This document shows positions 1-9,391 of a stretch of DNA of 44,106 nt, one piece after another. Position numbers and translations under genes: made by a program. This DNA comes from a virus. How positions within the stretch are numbered: position 1 is the first letter of the stretch; every line of letters begins with the position of its first letter. Under the pieces are notes generated by a model that worked only from the letters and a program-made list of their open reading frames with translations, searched no databases and was not told the DNA's origin. The stretch is taken from positions 1 through 44,106 of the IMG/VR virus record IMGVR_UViG_3300031963_000292. One strand, written 5' to 3'.

Positions 1-66
1 GAAAGTATTCCTAATGTATCCTCTTGGTTAACACAATTATTTGGTTATCTAAACTCTTTTAAATAA
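1..66 (+). CDS. C-terminal end of an upstream gene (partial)
   Basis: Frame 1 is open from the window edge to a TAA at 64-66 and encodes 21 residues ending GYLNSFK. The stop lies 9 bases before the helicase start, as expected for an adjacent co-directional gene. Too little is present to name a family; in T4-like genomes recombination or replication genes sit next to the gp41 helicase, but nothing here tests that. Confidence 0.5.
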   Translation, partial: ESIPNVSSWLTQLFGYLNSFK

Positions 67-75
67 ATTTAGGTT

Positions 76-1455
76 ATGACGACTTTACAAAAACTTTCCA
101 CATACGGACCTGTATTCCAAGTTAAGGTATTAGGTGCCTTACTAACACAACGACAGTTCCTAATTAATATTATTGATTCACTTGATTCAGAGTATTTTGA
201 ATCGTCTGCTCATAAATGGGTTGTAGAGTACGTTCAAAAATACTTTGGAGAATATCACACTACACCTACAGTAGAGACAATGTCTATTGAGGTTAAGAAA
301 ATTGAAAATGAAGTATTAAGAATATCAATTGCTGAGGCGCTTAAAGAGGCATATAAAATGTCAGATCAATCTGATTTAGAATGGGTTGAATCTGAATTTA
401 GTAATTTCTGCCGCAATCAACAAGTTAAAAAAGCAATCTTAAATTCAGTTCAGTTACTTGAAATGAATGATTTTGATAGCATTTTACAATTAATTGGTAA
501 AGCAGTACGAGCAGGCGAGGATAAAACAGTAGGATTAGATTACAATTTAGATATTGAAGCTAGATATCGCGAGGATGATCGTAGCTGTATTCCGTTTCCT
601 TGGCCTACATTTAATGAATTAACACAAGGTGGATATGGTAAGGGCGATTTAGTACTAGTATTTGGTAACCCAGGTGGCGGTAAATCATGGGCCGTAACGG
701 CAATGGGTGCTTATGCAGCAGCATTAGGGTACAATGTGGTACACTACTCATTAGAGCTAGGCGAAGGGTACATTGGTAAACGCTACGATGCTATATTCTC
801 TGGTATTGAGGTAGATAAATTACATTTACACCGTAAAGAGGTGGATGCAATAGTGGGTAAAGTAAAGGGTAAAGTAATCATTAAAGAATACCCACCTAAA
901 AGAGCATCATTTGATACTATAGAGGCACATTTGCAGCAGTTAGAGCATCAAAATGATTTTAAACCCGATTTAATTATCATCGATTACCTAGATTATATGC
1001 GCACTAAGGGTAGAAAAGAACGTAAAGATGAAATTGATGATGTTTACGTAGCTGCTAAAGCATTTGGTAAAGAAAAGGGTATACCTATTGTATCTCCATC
1101 ACAAGCAAATAGAACAGCGGCTAAATCCGACATTATTGAAGGTGATAATGCAGCTGGATCATATGATAAAATAATGATTGGGGATATAATTATATCCTTA
1201 GCCCGTAAACGTAAAGATAAAATTGAAGGTACAGGGCGCTTCCATATTATGAAAAACAGATATGGAGCTGATGGTATGACCTTTAAAGCAAAGATAAATA
1301 CATCAAACGGATTTATTGAAGTAGATAGTGATCCACTTGATGATGACGATATAGAAACTAGTATTACTAATAAGAAACCAGTAAATGACTTTTCAAATGT
1401 TGATGTAGAAGAAAGGCAACTTCTTCAACAGAAATTTTTCAAACTCGAATCTTAG
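76..1455 (+). CDS. gp41: Replicative DNA helicase, DnaB/T4 gp41-like
   Basis: This is a hexameric DnaB-family helicase that would unwind the fork ahead of the phage polymerase. An N-terminal helical domain (about residues 1-140) precedes a RecA-like core. Walker A is GNPGGGKS at residues 197-204 and Walker B is the hydrophobic strand LIIIDYLD around 299-306. Downstream are the SQANR segment (DnaB motif H3-like) and an ARKRKDK stretch with a plausible arginine finger. At 459 aa it matches the T4 gp41 length (about 475). The ATG follows an AT-rich leader with the sequence TTTAGGTTATG. The gene heads a run that continues with nucleotide metabolism and, later, gp43, gp45, gp44 and gp62 homologues. 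The family call is firm; the gp41 label rests on length and context. Confidence 0.93.
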   Translation: MTTLQKLSTYGPVFQVKVLGALLTQRQFLINIIDSLDSEYFESSAHKWVVEYVQKYFGEYHTTPTVETMSIEVKKIENEVLRISIAEALKEAYKMSDQSDLEWVESEFSNFCRNQQVKKAILNSVQLLEMNDFDSILQLIGKAVRAGEDKTVGLDYNLDIEARYREDDRSCIPFPWPTFNELTQGGYGKGDLVLVFGNPGGGKSWAVTAMGAYAAALGYNVVHYSLELGEGYIGKRYDAIFSGIEVDKLHLHRKEVDAIVGKVKGKVIIKEYPPKRASFDTIEAHLQQLEHQNDFKPDLIIIDYLDYMRTKGRKERKDEIDDVYVAAKAFGKEKGIPIVSPSQANRTAAKSDIIEGDNAAGSYDKIMIGDIIISLARKRKDKIEGTGRFHIMKNRYGADGMTFKAKINTSNGFIEVDSDPLDDDDIETSITNKKPVNDFSNVDVEERQLLQQKFFKLES

Positions 1456-1469
1456 ACGAAGTATATACT

Positions 1470-1478
1470 ATATTTATA
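1470..1478 (+). promoter_or_regulatory. ATATTTATA box upstream of thioredoxin gene
   Basis: An exact ATATTTATA lies between the helicase stop and the thioredoxin ATG, 19 bases before the start. The same 9-mer recurs ahead of several transcription units in this window, so it is a candidate phage -10-like element comparable in size to the T4 late box. There is no obvious -35 partner. Promoter function is inferred from position and recurrence only. Confidence 0.45.
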
Positions 1479-1497
1479 ACTACACAATCAGTAATTT

Positions 1498-1758
1498 ATG
1501 ATAACGGTTAAACGATTCACGGCTGCATGGTGCGGTCCGTGCCGACAGCTTGCTCCTCTTTTTACAACACTGGAAAGTGAATTTCCAAATGTTGAATTTC
1601 AAACTATAGATGTAGACACATCTCGTGAGGAGGTACAGGAAAATTTCATTACTAGTGTGCCAACAGTTATATTCTTTAAAGATGGTGTTGCCAAACAACG
1701 TTTTTCAGGGGTACAACCAAAGTCTATGTATACTGATACTATTATTTCACTTAATTAA
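1498..1758 (+). CDS. Thioredoxin-like protein
   Basis: A compact 86-aa thioredoxin fold with the redox motif WCGPC near residue 12 and the cis-proline segment SVPTVIFF around residues 53-60. It would act as a cytoplasmic dithiol reductant. Its position directly before a ribonucleotide reductase ending in a Cys-Gly-Gly-Ala-Cys tail suggests it re-reduces that enzyme, as thioredoxins do for this class. It is shorter than bacterial TrxA (about 108 aa), lacking part of the N-terminal strand and helix, as is common for phage versions. It is preceded by a candidate promoter box. Confidence 0.92.
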   Translation: MITVKRFTAAWCGPCRQLAPLFTTLESEFPNVEFQTIDVDTSREEVQENFITSVPTVIFFKDGVAKQRFSGVQPKSMYTDTIISLN

Positions 1759-1772
1759 AAAACAAAACAAAA

Positions 1773-3986
<2,214 letters not shown>

Positions 3987-4003
<17 letters not shown>

Positions 4004-4199
4004 AATTCATGACATATTAATGATTGTAGGCTTATTAATATTAGCCTGTATATTATTTGGTTTACCACTCCAAATATTATGGAACCTATTAATGCCAGAA
4101 TTATTTAGCTTACCTTACATTACGTTTTGGCAAGCATGTGGGTTACAATTAATGGCAGCACTATTATTCAAATCTAATATTAATATAGATAAAAAATAA
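3987..4199 (+). CDS. Small two-helix membrane protein, unknown
   Basis: A 70-aa protein with two hydrophobic stretches, about residues 9-32 (ILMIVGLLILACILFGLPL) and 42-62, a basic N terminus (MKMKSK) and a short basic tail. It probably spans the cytoplasmic membrane twice. It overlaps the preceding small acidic gene by 17 bases. No holin-like or other specific signature is evident. Confidence 0.6.
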
Positions 4200-4205
4200 A
4201 TTAAT

Positions 4206-4670
4206 ATGTTTCAATCAACTAAGTTATTTGATGGATATAGTTGCGTATTCCGTCAATGGAAAGCAGAAGGGACACATTGTCGCTTTCTTCATGGTTATGG
4301 AGTATCATTTAGAGTATGGTTTGAGGGTGAATTAGACGAACGTAATTGGGTTTGGGATTTCGGAGGAATGAAACGTGCTAAAGGCACTATTGATGGTAAA
4401 AATCCTAAAGCCTGGATGGATTATATGTTTGATCATACAACACTTATTGCAGAAGATGATCCAGGAATAGGTGGATTTAAAACAATGGATCAATTAGGTA
4501 TTATTCAACTTAGAATACTTCCAGCTGTTGGGGCAGAGCAGTTTGCAAAATATGTCTTTGAGAAATTGAACGTATTTGTTCAAGAGGAAACTAGCGGTAG
4601 AGTTAAAGTTGCGAGAGTAGAATTTATGGAACACTCTAAAAACACCGCTATATATGAACAAGAAAACTAA
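4206..4670 (+). CDS. queD: 6-carboxy-tetrahydropterin synthase-like protein (QueD)
   Basis: QueD converts the FolE product dihydroneopterin triphosphate to 6-carboxytetrahydropterin, step two of 7-deazaguanine synthesis. The fold signature is present: THCRFLHGYGVSFRVWFEGE (about 22-41), the WVWDFGGMKRAKG strand-helix segment, FDHTTLIAEDD for the catalytic Asp-His region, and a C-terminal VARVEFMEH strand. At 154 aa it is somewhat longer than bacterial QueD (about 120). In E. coli QueD the zinc is held by AAH and HGH; here the equivalents read GYSC and HGYG, so only one histidine is retained and a nearby Cys may substitute. This variant form seems to be a recurring subfamily, but its activity is inferred. 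It sits in a cluster with dpdA, queC, queE and folE. Confidence 0.82.
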   Translation: MFQSTKLFDGYSCVFRQWKAEGTHCRFLHGYGVSFRVWFEGELDERNWVWDFGGMKRAKGTIDGKNPKAWMDYMFDHTTLIAEDDPGIGGFKTMDQLGIIQLRILPAVGAEQFAKYVFEKLNVFVQEETSGRVKVARVEFMEHSKNTAIYEQEN

Positions 4671-4920
4671 AAAAACTCAACGCAAAAAAATTATTGAACA
4701 AAATCCACCACTATATCTTAGTGAGGGACATTGGGAAGAGGCTATGTTAGAGCATAACAGCTACTGGGATGTGGATGTAATTGCTAAAGCAAATGCTCCT
4801 GTCTATAAGAAAATAGATAAGTGGGCTAAAAAGTATGCCGAAGCATCTTCTTGGTTAGGAAAATGGTATTGTCAAATTCAAATCGATAAATTAAGAAATA
4901 AATTAGTAAAATATAAATAA
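4654..4920 (+). CDS. Conserved-looking small protein, unknown
   Basis: An 88-aa basic, Trp-rich protein: a Lys-rich N terminus (MNKKTKKTQRKK) followed by helices containing SYWDVDVIAKANAPVYKKID and WLGKWYCQIQID. It overlaps the queD stop by 17 bases and lies between queD and the DpdA-like gene, so it may belong to the 7-deazaguanine module, for example as a small DNA- or enzyme-binding accessory. That is inference from position only; no family is recognised. Confidence 0.6.
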   Translation: MNKKTKKTQRKKIIEQNPPLYLSEGHWEEAMLEHNSYWDVDVIAKANAPVYKKIDKWAKKYAEASSWLGKWYCQIQIDKLRNKLVKYK

Positions 4921-4921
4921 T

Positions 4922-5122
4922 ATGGACCCTTTATATCATTATATATTCTGGTATAACCCAGTTGAAAAAACATGGTACTCTGTAACTAGAGACACTCAAT
5001 TAGCCTTTTTTAATGGTAATAGAAAAGAATCAAATTATTTAAAATCTAGTGATATTAATACTCTTATCGAATTAATTTGTAAACCAAATAAACTAAAAGA
5101 AGCAAATGAAAGTAAGTCATGA
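4922..5122 (+). CDS. Small protein, unknown
   Basis: A 66-aa protein starting MDPLYHYIFWYNPVEKTWYS, with an aromatic N-terminal half that looks like a short beta hairpin (IFWYNPVEKTWYSVTRD) and a helical C-terminal half. It begins one base after the preceding stop and overlaps the DpdA-like gene by 17 bases. It is small, tightly coupled and unrecognised. Confidence 0.55.
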   Translation: MDPLYHYIFWYNPVEKTWYSVTRDTQLAFFNGNRKESNYLKSSDINTLIELICKPNKLKEANESKS

Positions 5123-5909
5123 GTTGCCCATTAGCCTCCTCCACCACAGTTATCAGTGGAATGATTATGACTATTGTCTCCCTCATTTAATAGATAAATA
5201 CGAACAATATCGTTTGTTTTTTCAAAAAGCTAGACTAGATCAAAGATTTATTATTATGGATAATGGATTATTTGAAGGTGTAAAACACACCGAACAGGAT
5301 CTATTCGATAAGATGTGGATTGTAAAACCCAATGTATTCATTGTACCTGATGAATGGAATGATTCAATTACTACCCTAAGAAATGCTAAGCATTGGATGA
5401 TTAACCGTAAAGGATTCCTACCAGAGGATACTAATCTAATGGCAGTATGTCAAGGTAAAACAATAGGTGAATTAATTACTACATATCAAAATTTAGTTGA
5501 TATGGGTTATAAATACATTGCATTCAACCATTCAAGCGTTGCATATACTGAATTTTATCCTCAACATAAACCATTAAATGCTCAAATGTTAGGTAGAATT
5601 GAGTTGATTAGAACATTGCTTGAAAAAGATACTATTAGAAAAGATATATATCATCACCTACTAGGATGTTCATTACCACAAGAGATGATGGCTTATAGTG
5701 ATTTTAATTGGATTAAATCAGTTGATACATCAAATCCAATTATTATAGGAGCTAGTGGAGTAAGATATGGAGATAACGGAATTGACTATAAACCAAAAAC
5801 TAAAATTGAAGAATTATTTGATTTAAATTTGGAAGACAAGTTAGAAGATATTACATTTAACATAAATAAATTTAAAAGTTATGTCAGAAAAGCTATTATC
5901 ACTGTTTGA
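5106..5909 (+). CDS. dpdA: DpdA-like 7-deazaguanine transglycosylase (TGT superfamily)
   Basis: TGT-superfamily enzymes swap guanine for a 7-deazaguanine base; DpdA members act on DNA. Visible TGT-like landmarks are IIMDNGLFEGV (about 49-59), the pocket strand LMAVCQGKTIGE (about 115-126), the barrel segment MGYKYIAFNHSS, the late loop HLLGCSLPQEM and the strand IKSVDTSNPIIIGAS carrying an Asp in the position of a catalytic DTS-type motif. At 267 aa it is shorter than bacterial tRNA TGT (about 375 aa), and the TGT C-terminal zinc site (CXCX2C and His) is absent, which favours a DNA-acting phage DpdA over a tRNA enzyme. It lies among queD, queC, queE and folE, so the predicted substrate is preQ0. 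The tRNA alternative is not fully excluded. Confidence 0.8.
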   Translation: MKVSHELPISLLHHSYQWNDYDYCLPHLIDKYEQYRLFFQKARLDQRFIIMDNGLFEGVKHTEQDLFDKMWIVKPNVFIVPDEWNDSITTLRNAKHWMINRKGFLPEDTNLMAVCQGKTIGELITTYQNLVDMGYKYIAFNHSSVAYTEFYPQHKPLNAQMLGRIELIRTLLEKDTIRKDIYHHLLGCSLPQEMMAYSDFNWIKSVDTSNPIIIGASGVRYGDNGIDYKPKTKIEELFDLNLEDKLEDITFNINKFKSYVRKAIITV

Positions 5910-6168
5910 TTATTTAGGTTATCCTGCTGGAAACCAATTAGGAGAACAAGTAGCAGCATATGCTAAGATCAGAAAAACAAAATGTAGTATACGTCATGTA
6001 TCTACAAAAACATATACTGGACCAGTAATGTTATATACTAAAGCATTTCTAGATGAATACTTTGAGGCTAAAAAAGTATTTGAAGGTGATTACGATGAAA
6101 TCAATACTACATTGATGGAAGATAGTTTTAAATCTCAAGAACAAGAAAATCAAAACAGAATATTTTAA
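5881..6168 (+). CDS. Small protein between dpdA and queC, unknown
   Basis: A 95-aa protein starting MSEKLLSLFDYLGYPAGNQL, with a central segment containing RKTKCSIRHVSTKTYTGPVM and an acidic, Gln-rich tail. It overlaps the dpdA end by 29 bases and ends 1 base before queC, so it is co-expressed with both. The family is not recognised; a role alongside the DNA-modification enzymes is a positional guess. Confidence 0.6.
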   Translation: MSEKLLSLFDYLGYPAGNQLGEQVAAYAKIRKTKCSIRHVSTKTYTGPVMLYTKAFLDEYFEAKKVFEGDYDEINTTLMEDSFKSQEQENQNRIF

Positions 6169-6169
6169 T

Positions 6170-7030
6170 ATGAAACAAGCAGTATTATCACTAAGTGGAG
6201 GAATGGATAGCTCCACCTTGCTGCTTCATCTACTCGCCAATGGCTATGAAGTAACAGCTCTATCCTTTGATTATGGACAGAAACACCGTGTTGAGCTTGA
6301 ACGTGCTCAAGAATTAGTTAAGTACGTTAATGATCAAAACTGTGGATGTGGTGGTAAACCAATCTATGGTAATGTAACCCATCAAATTATTAAATTAGAT
6401 GGACTACAACAACTACTCAATTCAGCATTAGTTGAAGGTGGTCAAGATGTACCTGAAGGACACTACGAGCAATCCAATATGAAGGAAACAGTAGTTCCTA
6501 ATCGCAACAAAATATTTAGCTCACTAATCCAAGCAGTAGCATTATCAGTAGCTACTAAAGGTGAAAAACAACCAGTAGATATTGCATTAGGTATTCATGC
6601 TGGTGATCATGCTATCTATCCTGATTGCAGACAAGAGTTTAGGGATGCTGATATGGAAGCGTTTAAAATTGGTAACTGGGATTCTGAATTAGTTAATTTC
6701 TATACTCCATATCTTAACACAGATAAGTTTGGTATTTTACAAGATGGAGAGTTGGCTTGTCAGAAACTTAGACTTAACTTCGATGAAGTTTATAAGCGCA
6801 CAAATACCTCTTATAAGCCAATTAAGCATTATTACAGACCAGAAACATATGCTTTTAAGTGGTACAGCGATTATAAATCAGCAGCATCAGTAGAGCGAAT
6901 TGAGGCATTTTTAAAACTCGGTCGTCCTGATCCTGTGGAATATGCTGATGAAACAGGACCTGTTAGTTGGGAAGTAGCTAAAGAGCATGTAGAATCAGTA
7001 TTATTAGAGCATAAAAGAACAAACATTTAA
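6170..7030 (+). CDS. queC: 7-cyano-7-deazaguanine (preQ0) synthase-like protein (QueC/ExsB)
   Basis: QueC turns 7-carboxy-7-deazaguanine into preQ0 with two ATP. The PP-loop is intact: LSGGMDSST at 8-16, followed by LSFDYGQKHRVELERA, and the VVPNRNKIFSSL segment matches the QueC VPNRN motif. HAGDHAIYPDCRQEF also fits the family. It is longer than bacterial QueC (286 versus about 230 aa), with an inserted CGCGGK segment near residues 60-66. The C-terminal zinc site of QueC (SCY...CGXCXXC) is not kept: the matching region reads NTSYKPIKHYYRP and then KWYSDYKSAASVERIEAF, with no cysteines. Catalysis is likely but the zinc-less C terminus is unusual. Confidence 0.86.
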   Translation: MKQAVLSLSGGMDSSTLLLHLLANGYEVTALSFDYGQKHRVELERAQELVKYVNDQNCGCGGKPIYGNVTHQIIKLDGLQQLLNSALVEGGQDVPEGHYEQSNMKETVVPNRNKIFSSLIQAVALSVATKGEKQPVDIALGIHAGDHAIYPDCRQEFRDADMEAFKIGNWDSELVNFYTPYLNTDKFGILQDGELACQKLRLNFDEVYKRTNTSYKPIKHYYRPETYAFKWYSDYKSAASVERIEAFLKLGRPDPVEYADETGPVSWEVAKEHVESVLLEHKRTNI

Positions 7031-7049
7031 ACAAAAACCCGATATAGTT

Positions 7050-7292
7050 ATGAGTTATCAAACTAAGGTTCGTGCGAATTACCTTAACCGCACCGCTAAA
7101 TTGGCTTTCTTTAAGAATCGCCAACGCAATGGAGATGTAGCTCGTCTTGCTGACGAAACAGGCTACACTGAACGTATGATTTATTACGTTATTCGTGGCG
7201 AGCGTCGTGTTAAACAAGAAGTTGCTAACGCAATGTACAATTTGACACGCCGTCGTATGCACAATGAAGATTACATTGTAGCAACGGCTTAA
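7050..7292 (+). CDS. Small HTH-type DNA-binding protein
   Basis: An 80-aa very basic protein. Residues about 28-55 (NGDVARLADETGYTERMIYY, then VIRGERRVKQ) read as a helix-turn-helix like those of small XRE-type regulators, with the second helix around ERMIYYVIRGE. The codons are noticeably more GC-rich and more C- or G-ending than the neighbours (for example cgtgcgaattaccttaacc), so it may be highly expressed or recently acquired. It is closed by a strong intrinsic terminator immediately downstream and preceded by the sequence GATATAGTTATG. It could repress early or modification genes; the target is unknown. Confidence 0.75.
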   Translation: MSYQTKVRANYLNRTAKLAFFKNRQRNGDVARLADETGYTERMIYYVIRGERRVKQEVANAMYNLTRRRMHNEDYIVATA

Positions 7293-7303
7293 TCAACCCT
7301 TGA

Positions 7304-7336
7304 CATCTCCACCCCTTGAGGGTGGGGATGTTTTTT
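7304..7336 (+). terminator. Rho-independent terminator after the HTH gene
   Basis: An 11-bp stem with one G-T wobble (CATCTCCACCC paired with GGGTGGGGATG), a 5-base loop (CTTGA) and a run of six T. It begins 11 bases after the HTH stop and separates the queC-HTH run from the next small-gene operon. Confidence 0.92.
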
Positions 7337-7347
7337 AATTTAATGTT

Positions 7348-7605
7348 ATGGAATATATTATAAAATTTATATTAGTAGCTCTAGCAATGGTCGTAGCTGA
7401 TGTTTGCTGGACATTTTACTTTATCAAAGTAGAAGAACGCAAAGTAATAGCATCAGGTGTTTGGTCATCACTTATTATTATAGCAAGTGCATTTATTACA
7501 ACTAGCTATGTAGAGGATAGATCATTAGTACCAGCAGCTGTAATTGGTGCCTTTATAGGTACAGCAGGTACTGTATGGTATAAAAAGAAAAAAGAAAATA
7601 AATGA
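7348..7605 (+). CDS. Small integral membrane protein (3 TM), unknown
   Basis: An 85-aa hydrophobic protein with three likely membrane helices (about residues 5-25, 34-53 and 60-76) and a Lys-rich cytoplasmic tail KKKKENK. The layout resembles the short membrane protein at 38807-39133, another small phage membrane protein family. It is the first gene after the terminator and its stop overlaps the next ATG (ATGA), giving translational coupling. It may modify the host membrane; function is unassigned. Confidence 0.65.
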   Translation: MEYIIKFILVALAMVVADVCWTFYFIKVEERKVIASGVWSSLIIIASAFITTSYVEDRSLVPAAVIGAFIGTAGTVWYKKKKENK

Positions 7606-7727
7606 TCCACGAAGTACAACATCTATTAGGAATATGTGGTGAAAAACACTTCAGTATATTGAGTGTACTTGCAGATTGGCAAAATATAAGTCCTATATTT
7701 AATTATATAAAAATATTGTTTAAATGA
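7602..7727 (+). CDS. Tiny protein of 41 aa, unknown
   Basis: ATG at 7602 overlaps the preceding TGA (ATGA), and its own TGA overlaps the next ATG at 7724 in the same way, a double coupling that argues strongly for translation despite the 41-aa length. The product begins MIHEVQHLLGICGEKHFSIL and ends FNYIKILFK. Similar short LCP/HSH-type proteins occur in other phages to my recollection, but no function is known. Confidence 0.65.
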   Translation: MIHEVQHLLGICGEKHFSILSVLADWQNISPIFNYIKILFK

Positions 7728-7954
7728 CAGTTAAAGAGTTAATAGAGCAACTACAGCAATTAGATCCTGACTTACATGTATTCACTCAAGGATATGAAGG
7801 CGGATATGAGGATGTTTATGTAGGTAAAGAGGTAATGAAAATTGCTTTAAACGTACATGAAGAATGGTATTACGGTAAGCATGAAGATGTTAATAATGCC
7901 TACTATGTACCTGATAAATCAAAATACACAATCGTAAAAGGAATAATATTATGA
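7724..7954 (+). CDS. Small phage protein with TVKELIEQLQQLDPDL start, unknown
   Basis: A 76-aa protein beginning MTVKELIEQLQQLDPDLHVF followed by TQGYEGGYEDV. This N-terminal pattern is common in small phage and prophage hypothetical proteins. It has a helix then a Gly/Tyr-rich loop and strands. It is coupled to the 41-aa gene upstream and overlaps queE by 4 bases (ATGA). Unknown function; location implies co-regulation with queE. Confidence 0.65.
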   Translation: MTVKELIEQLQQLDPDLHVFTQGYEGGYEDVYVGKEVMKIALNVHEEWYYGKHEDVNNAYYVPDKSKYTIVKGIIL

Positions 7955-8790
7955 GTAAAATTGATCCAAACAAATTATTAATATCTAGTGACTTCTACTC
8001 TGTCCAAGGTGAGGGTATCTCCTCTGGAGTGCCCTCTTACTTTGTAAGATTAGGTATCTGTAACCTAACTTGCGGTATGAGCAGAGCATTTGCTAATAAA
8101 TTAGCTAAAGAACAATCACTAGAAGACGGAGAAATATTCGTTGGTGATTTACATGCTGAAGGCAAAGCAACTTGGACTTGTGACTCTACATCTCAGTGGT
8201 TATGGAGAGGTGAAGATAAAGAGTTTCAATATCTGATTGATAGATGGAAAGAAGAAGGTGTTTACGGAGGCATCCTAAACGGTAATATTCATATTATTTG
8301 GACTGGTGGCGAACCAACAATTAAGGGCCATCAAGAATCAATTGTTAATTTTCATAATTATTGGAGAAGTTTAATGGGACCTTATGATATGAGTAAGGTA
8401 TTTAATGAGATTGAAACTAACGGTACAATCGTTATTGATAAACCATTATTCGACCGCCTTGAGCAAATTAACTGCTCACCTAAGCTAGCTAACTCAGGTA
8501 TGACAGAAAAGCAACGTATTGTTCCAGAAGCAATTAAACGTATAATGCAACATAACAACTATCAATTTAAGTTTGTTATTAGCACAGAAGATGATGTTAA
8601 AGAGATCTTTAGAGACTTTGTAGAGCCATTTAACATACCTTTAAAGCGTATTGTCTGCATGCCAGGTTTAGACGATGCAGCTAACTTTGAAGAAAGAACT
8701 CGATTCTGTCTTGAAATGGCTAAGAAGTATCGTTTTAGAGGTTTAACTAGATTACATATTGCGGCTTGGAATAAAACATTAAATGTATGA
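7951..8790 (+). CDS. queE: 7-carboxy-7-deazaguanine synthase (QueE), radical SAM
   Basis: QueE is the radical SAM enzyme that contracts 6-carboxytetrahydropterin to 7-carboxy-7-deazaguanine. The N terminus has the QueE signature FYSVQGEGISSGVPSYFVRL, and the SAM-binding strand is IIWTGGEPTI (about 114-123), with later PKLANSGM and KFVIS segments typical of the family. The iron-sulfur motif is unusual: C37 and C41 (ICNLTC) are followed by the third ligand only at C77 (TWTCDS), so CX3CX2C is expanded to CX3CX35C by an insertion. Length is 279 aa against about 220 in bacteria. The last codons lie within the first copy of an 18-bp repeat. Confidence 0.88.
   Translation: MSKIDPNKLLISSDFYSVQGEGISSGVPSYFVRLGICNLTCGMSRAFANKLAKEQSLEDGEIFVGDLHAEGKATWTCDSTSQWLWRGEDKEFQYLIDRWKEEGVYGGILNGNIHIIWTGGEPTIKGHQESIVNFHNYWRSLMGPYDMSKVFNEIETNGTIVIDKPLFDRLEQINCSPKLANSGMTEKQRIVPEAIKRIMQHNNYQFKFVISTEDDVKEIFRDFVEPFNIPLKRIVCMPGLDDAANFEERTRFCLEMAKKYRFRGLTRLHIAAWNKTLNV
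8771..8788 (+). repeat. 18-bp direct repeat, copy 1
   Basis: ATAAAACATTAAATGTAT, forming the last codons of queE and lying 4 bases before the next likely start. An identical sequence occurs twice more downstream. The core ACATTAAATGT is nearly palindromic. Confidence 0.85.
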
Positions 8791-8792
8791 TT

Positions 8793-9374
8793 ATGACAAT
8801 TATAGAAAAATTTTACGCTATTACAGGAGAACCTGCAGAAGGCGAAATGGAGAATTACAGTTACGGTTTAGACAATCTAACATTAGAACAACAAAAACAG
8901 ATAGAAGATCTACTAAAAGGACATTTATCCTTCGGTAAAGTAGAATGGATGGAGTTACCTGCTGGATTAATCAAAAATAGTAAAGGTGAGGAAGTAGCGG
9001 TAGTAGCCAAAACTAGAAAGATTGATGATGAACCTACTGAAGATAAAAGTGATAAAACTTTATACTTATATAAAGTACTGTATTCACCCGTTATTTACGA
9101 CCCAATAGATCTACACAGACCTGTAAAAGACAGTATGGTTATGTCTCCTTTATTATATAATCCTCATACATACGAACCTTATAGAACTTTAGCTATTTCT
9201 TGGAAACCTGAAGATCTATTTTACGAAAAAGAAATTCAACCTATTACATGGGAGGATGAAAAAACATATCTAAGAGAAAAATTAGAAACACTACTAGCCA
9301 ATCCAGAAGATTATAAACCAATAGGTAAGAGAGCAGTGTTGATAAGATATGCTCTTGATAAAACAGAAGAATAA
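8793..9374 (+). CDS. Protein of 193 aa, unknown
   Basis: Starts MTIIEKFYAITGEPAEGEME, with an acidic N-terminal region, a beta-rich centre (LYLYKVLYSPVIYDP, RTLAISWKPEDLFY) and a helical C terminus (YLREKLETLL). I prefer ATG 8793 over 8787 because in all three cassettes the start follows the 18-bp repeat by 1-4 bases. It is bounded on both sides by copies of that repeat. No family is recognised; placed after queE, it may be unrelated cargo rather than part of the pathway. Confidence 0.6.
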   Translation: MTIIEKFYAITGEPAEGEMENYSYGLDNLTLEQQKQIEDLLKGHLSFGKVEWMELPAGLIKNSKGEEVAVVAKTRKIDDEPTEDKSDKTLYLYKVLYSPVIYDPIDLHRPVKDSMVMSPLLYNPHTYEPYRTLAISWKPEDLFYEKEIQPITWEDEKTYLREKLETLLANPEDYKPIGKRAVLIRYALDKTEE

Positions 9375-9388
9375 AACATTAAATGTAT
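9371..9388 (+). repeat. 18-bp direct repeat, copy 2
   Basis: Identical to copies at 8771 and 9722. It overlaps the stop codon of the upstream gene and ends 3 bases before the next likely ATG. Confidence 0.85.
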
Positions 9389-9391
9389 AAC

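Noticed and set aside
7031-8000. preQ1 riboswitch in front of queC/queE
   Set aside because: No CTANAN-type aptamer with the expected pseudoknot tail was visible near the starts; the gaps are too short for one.
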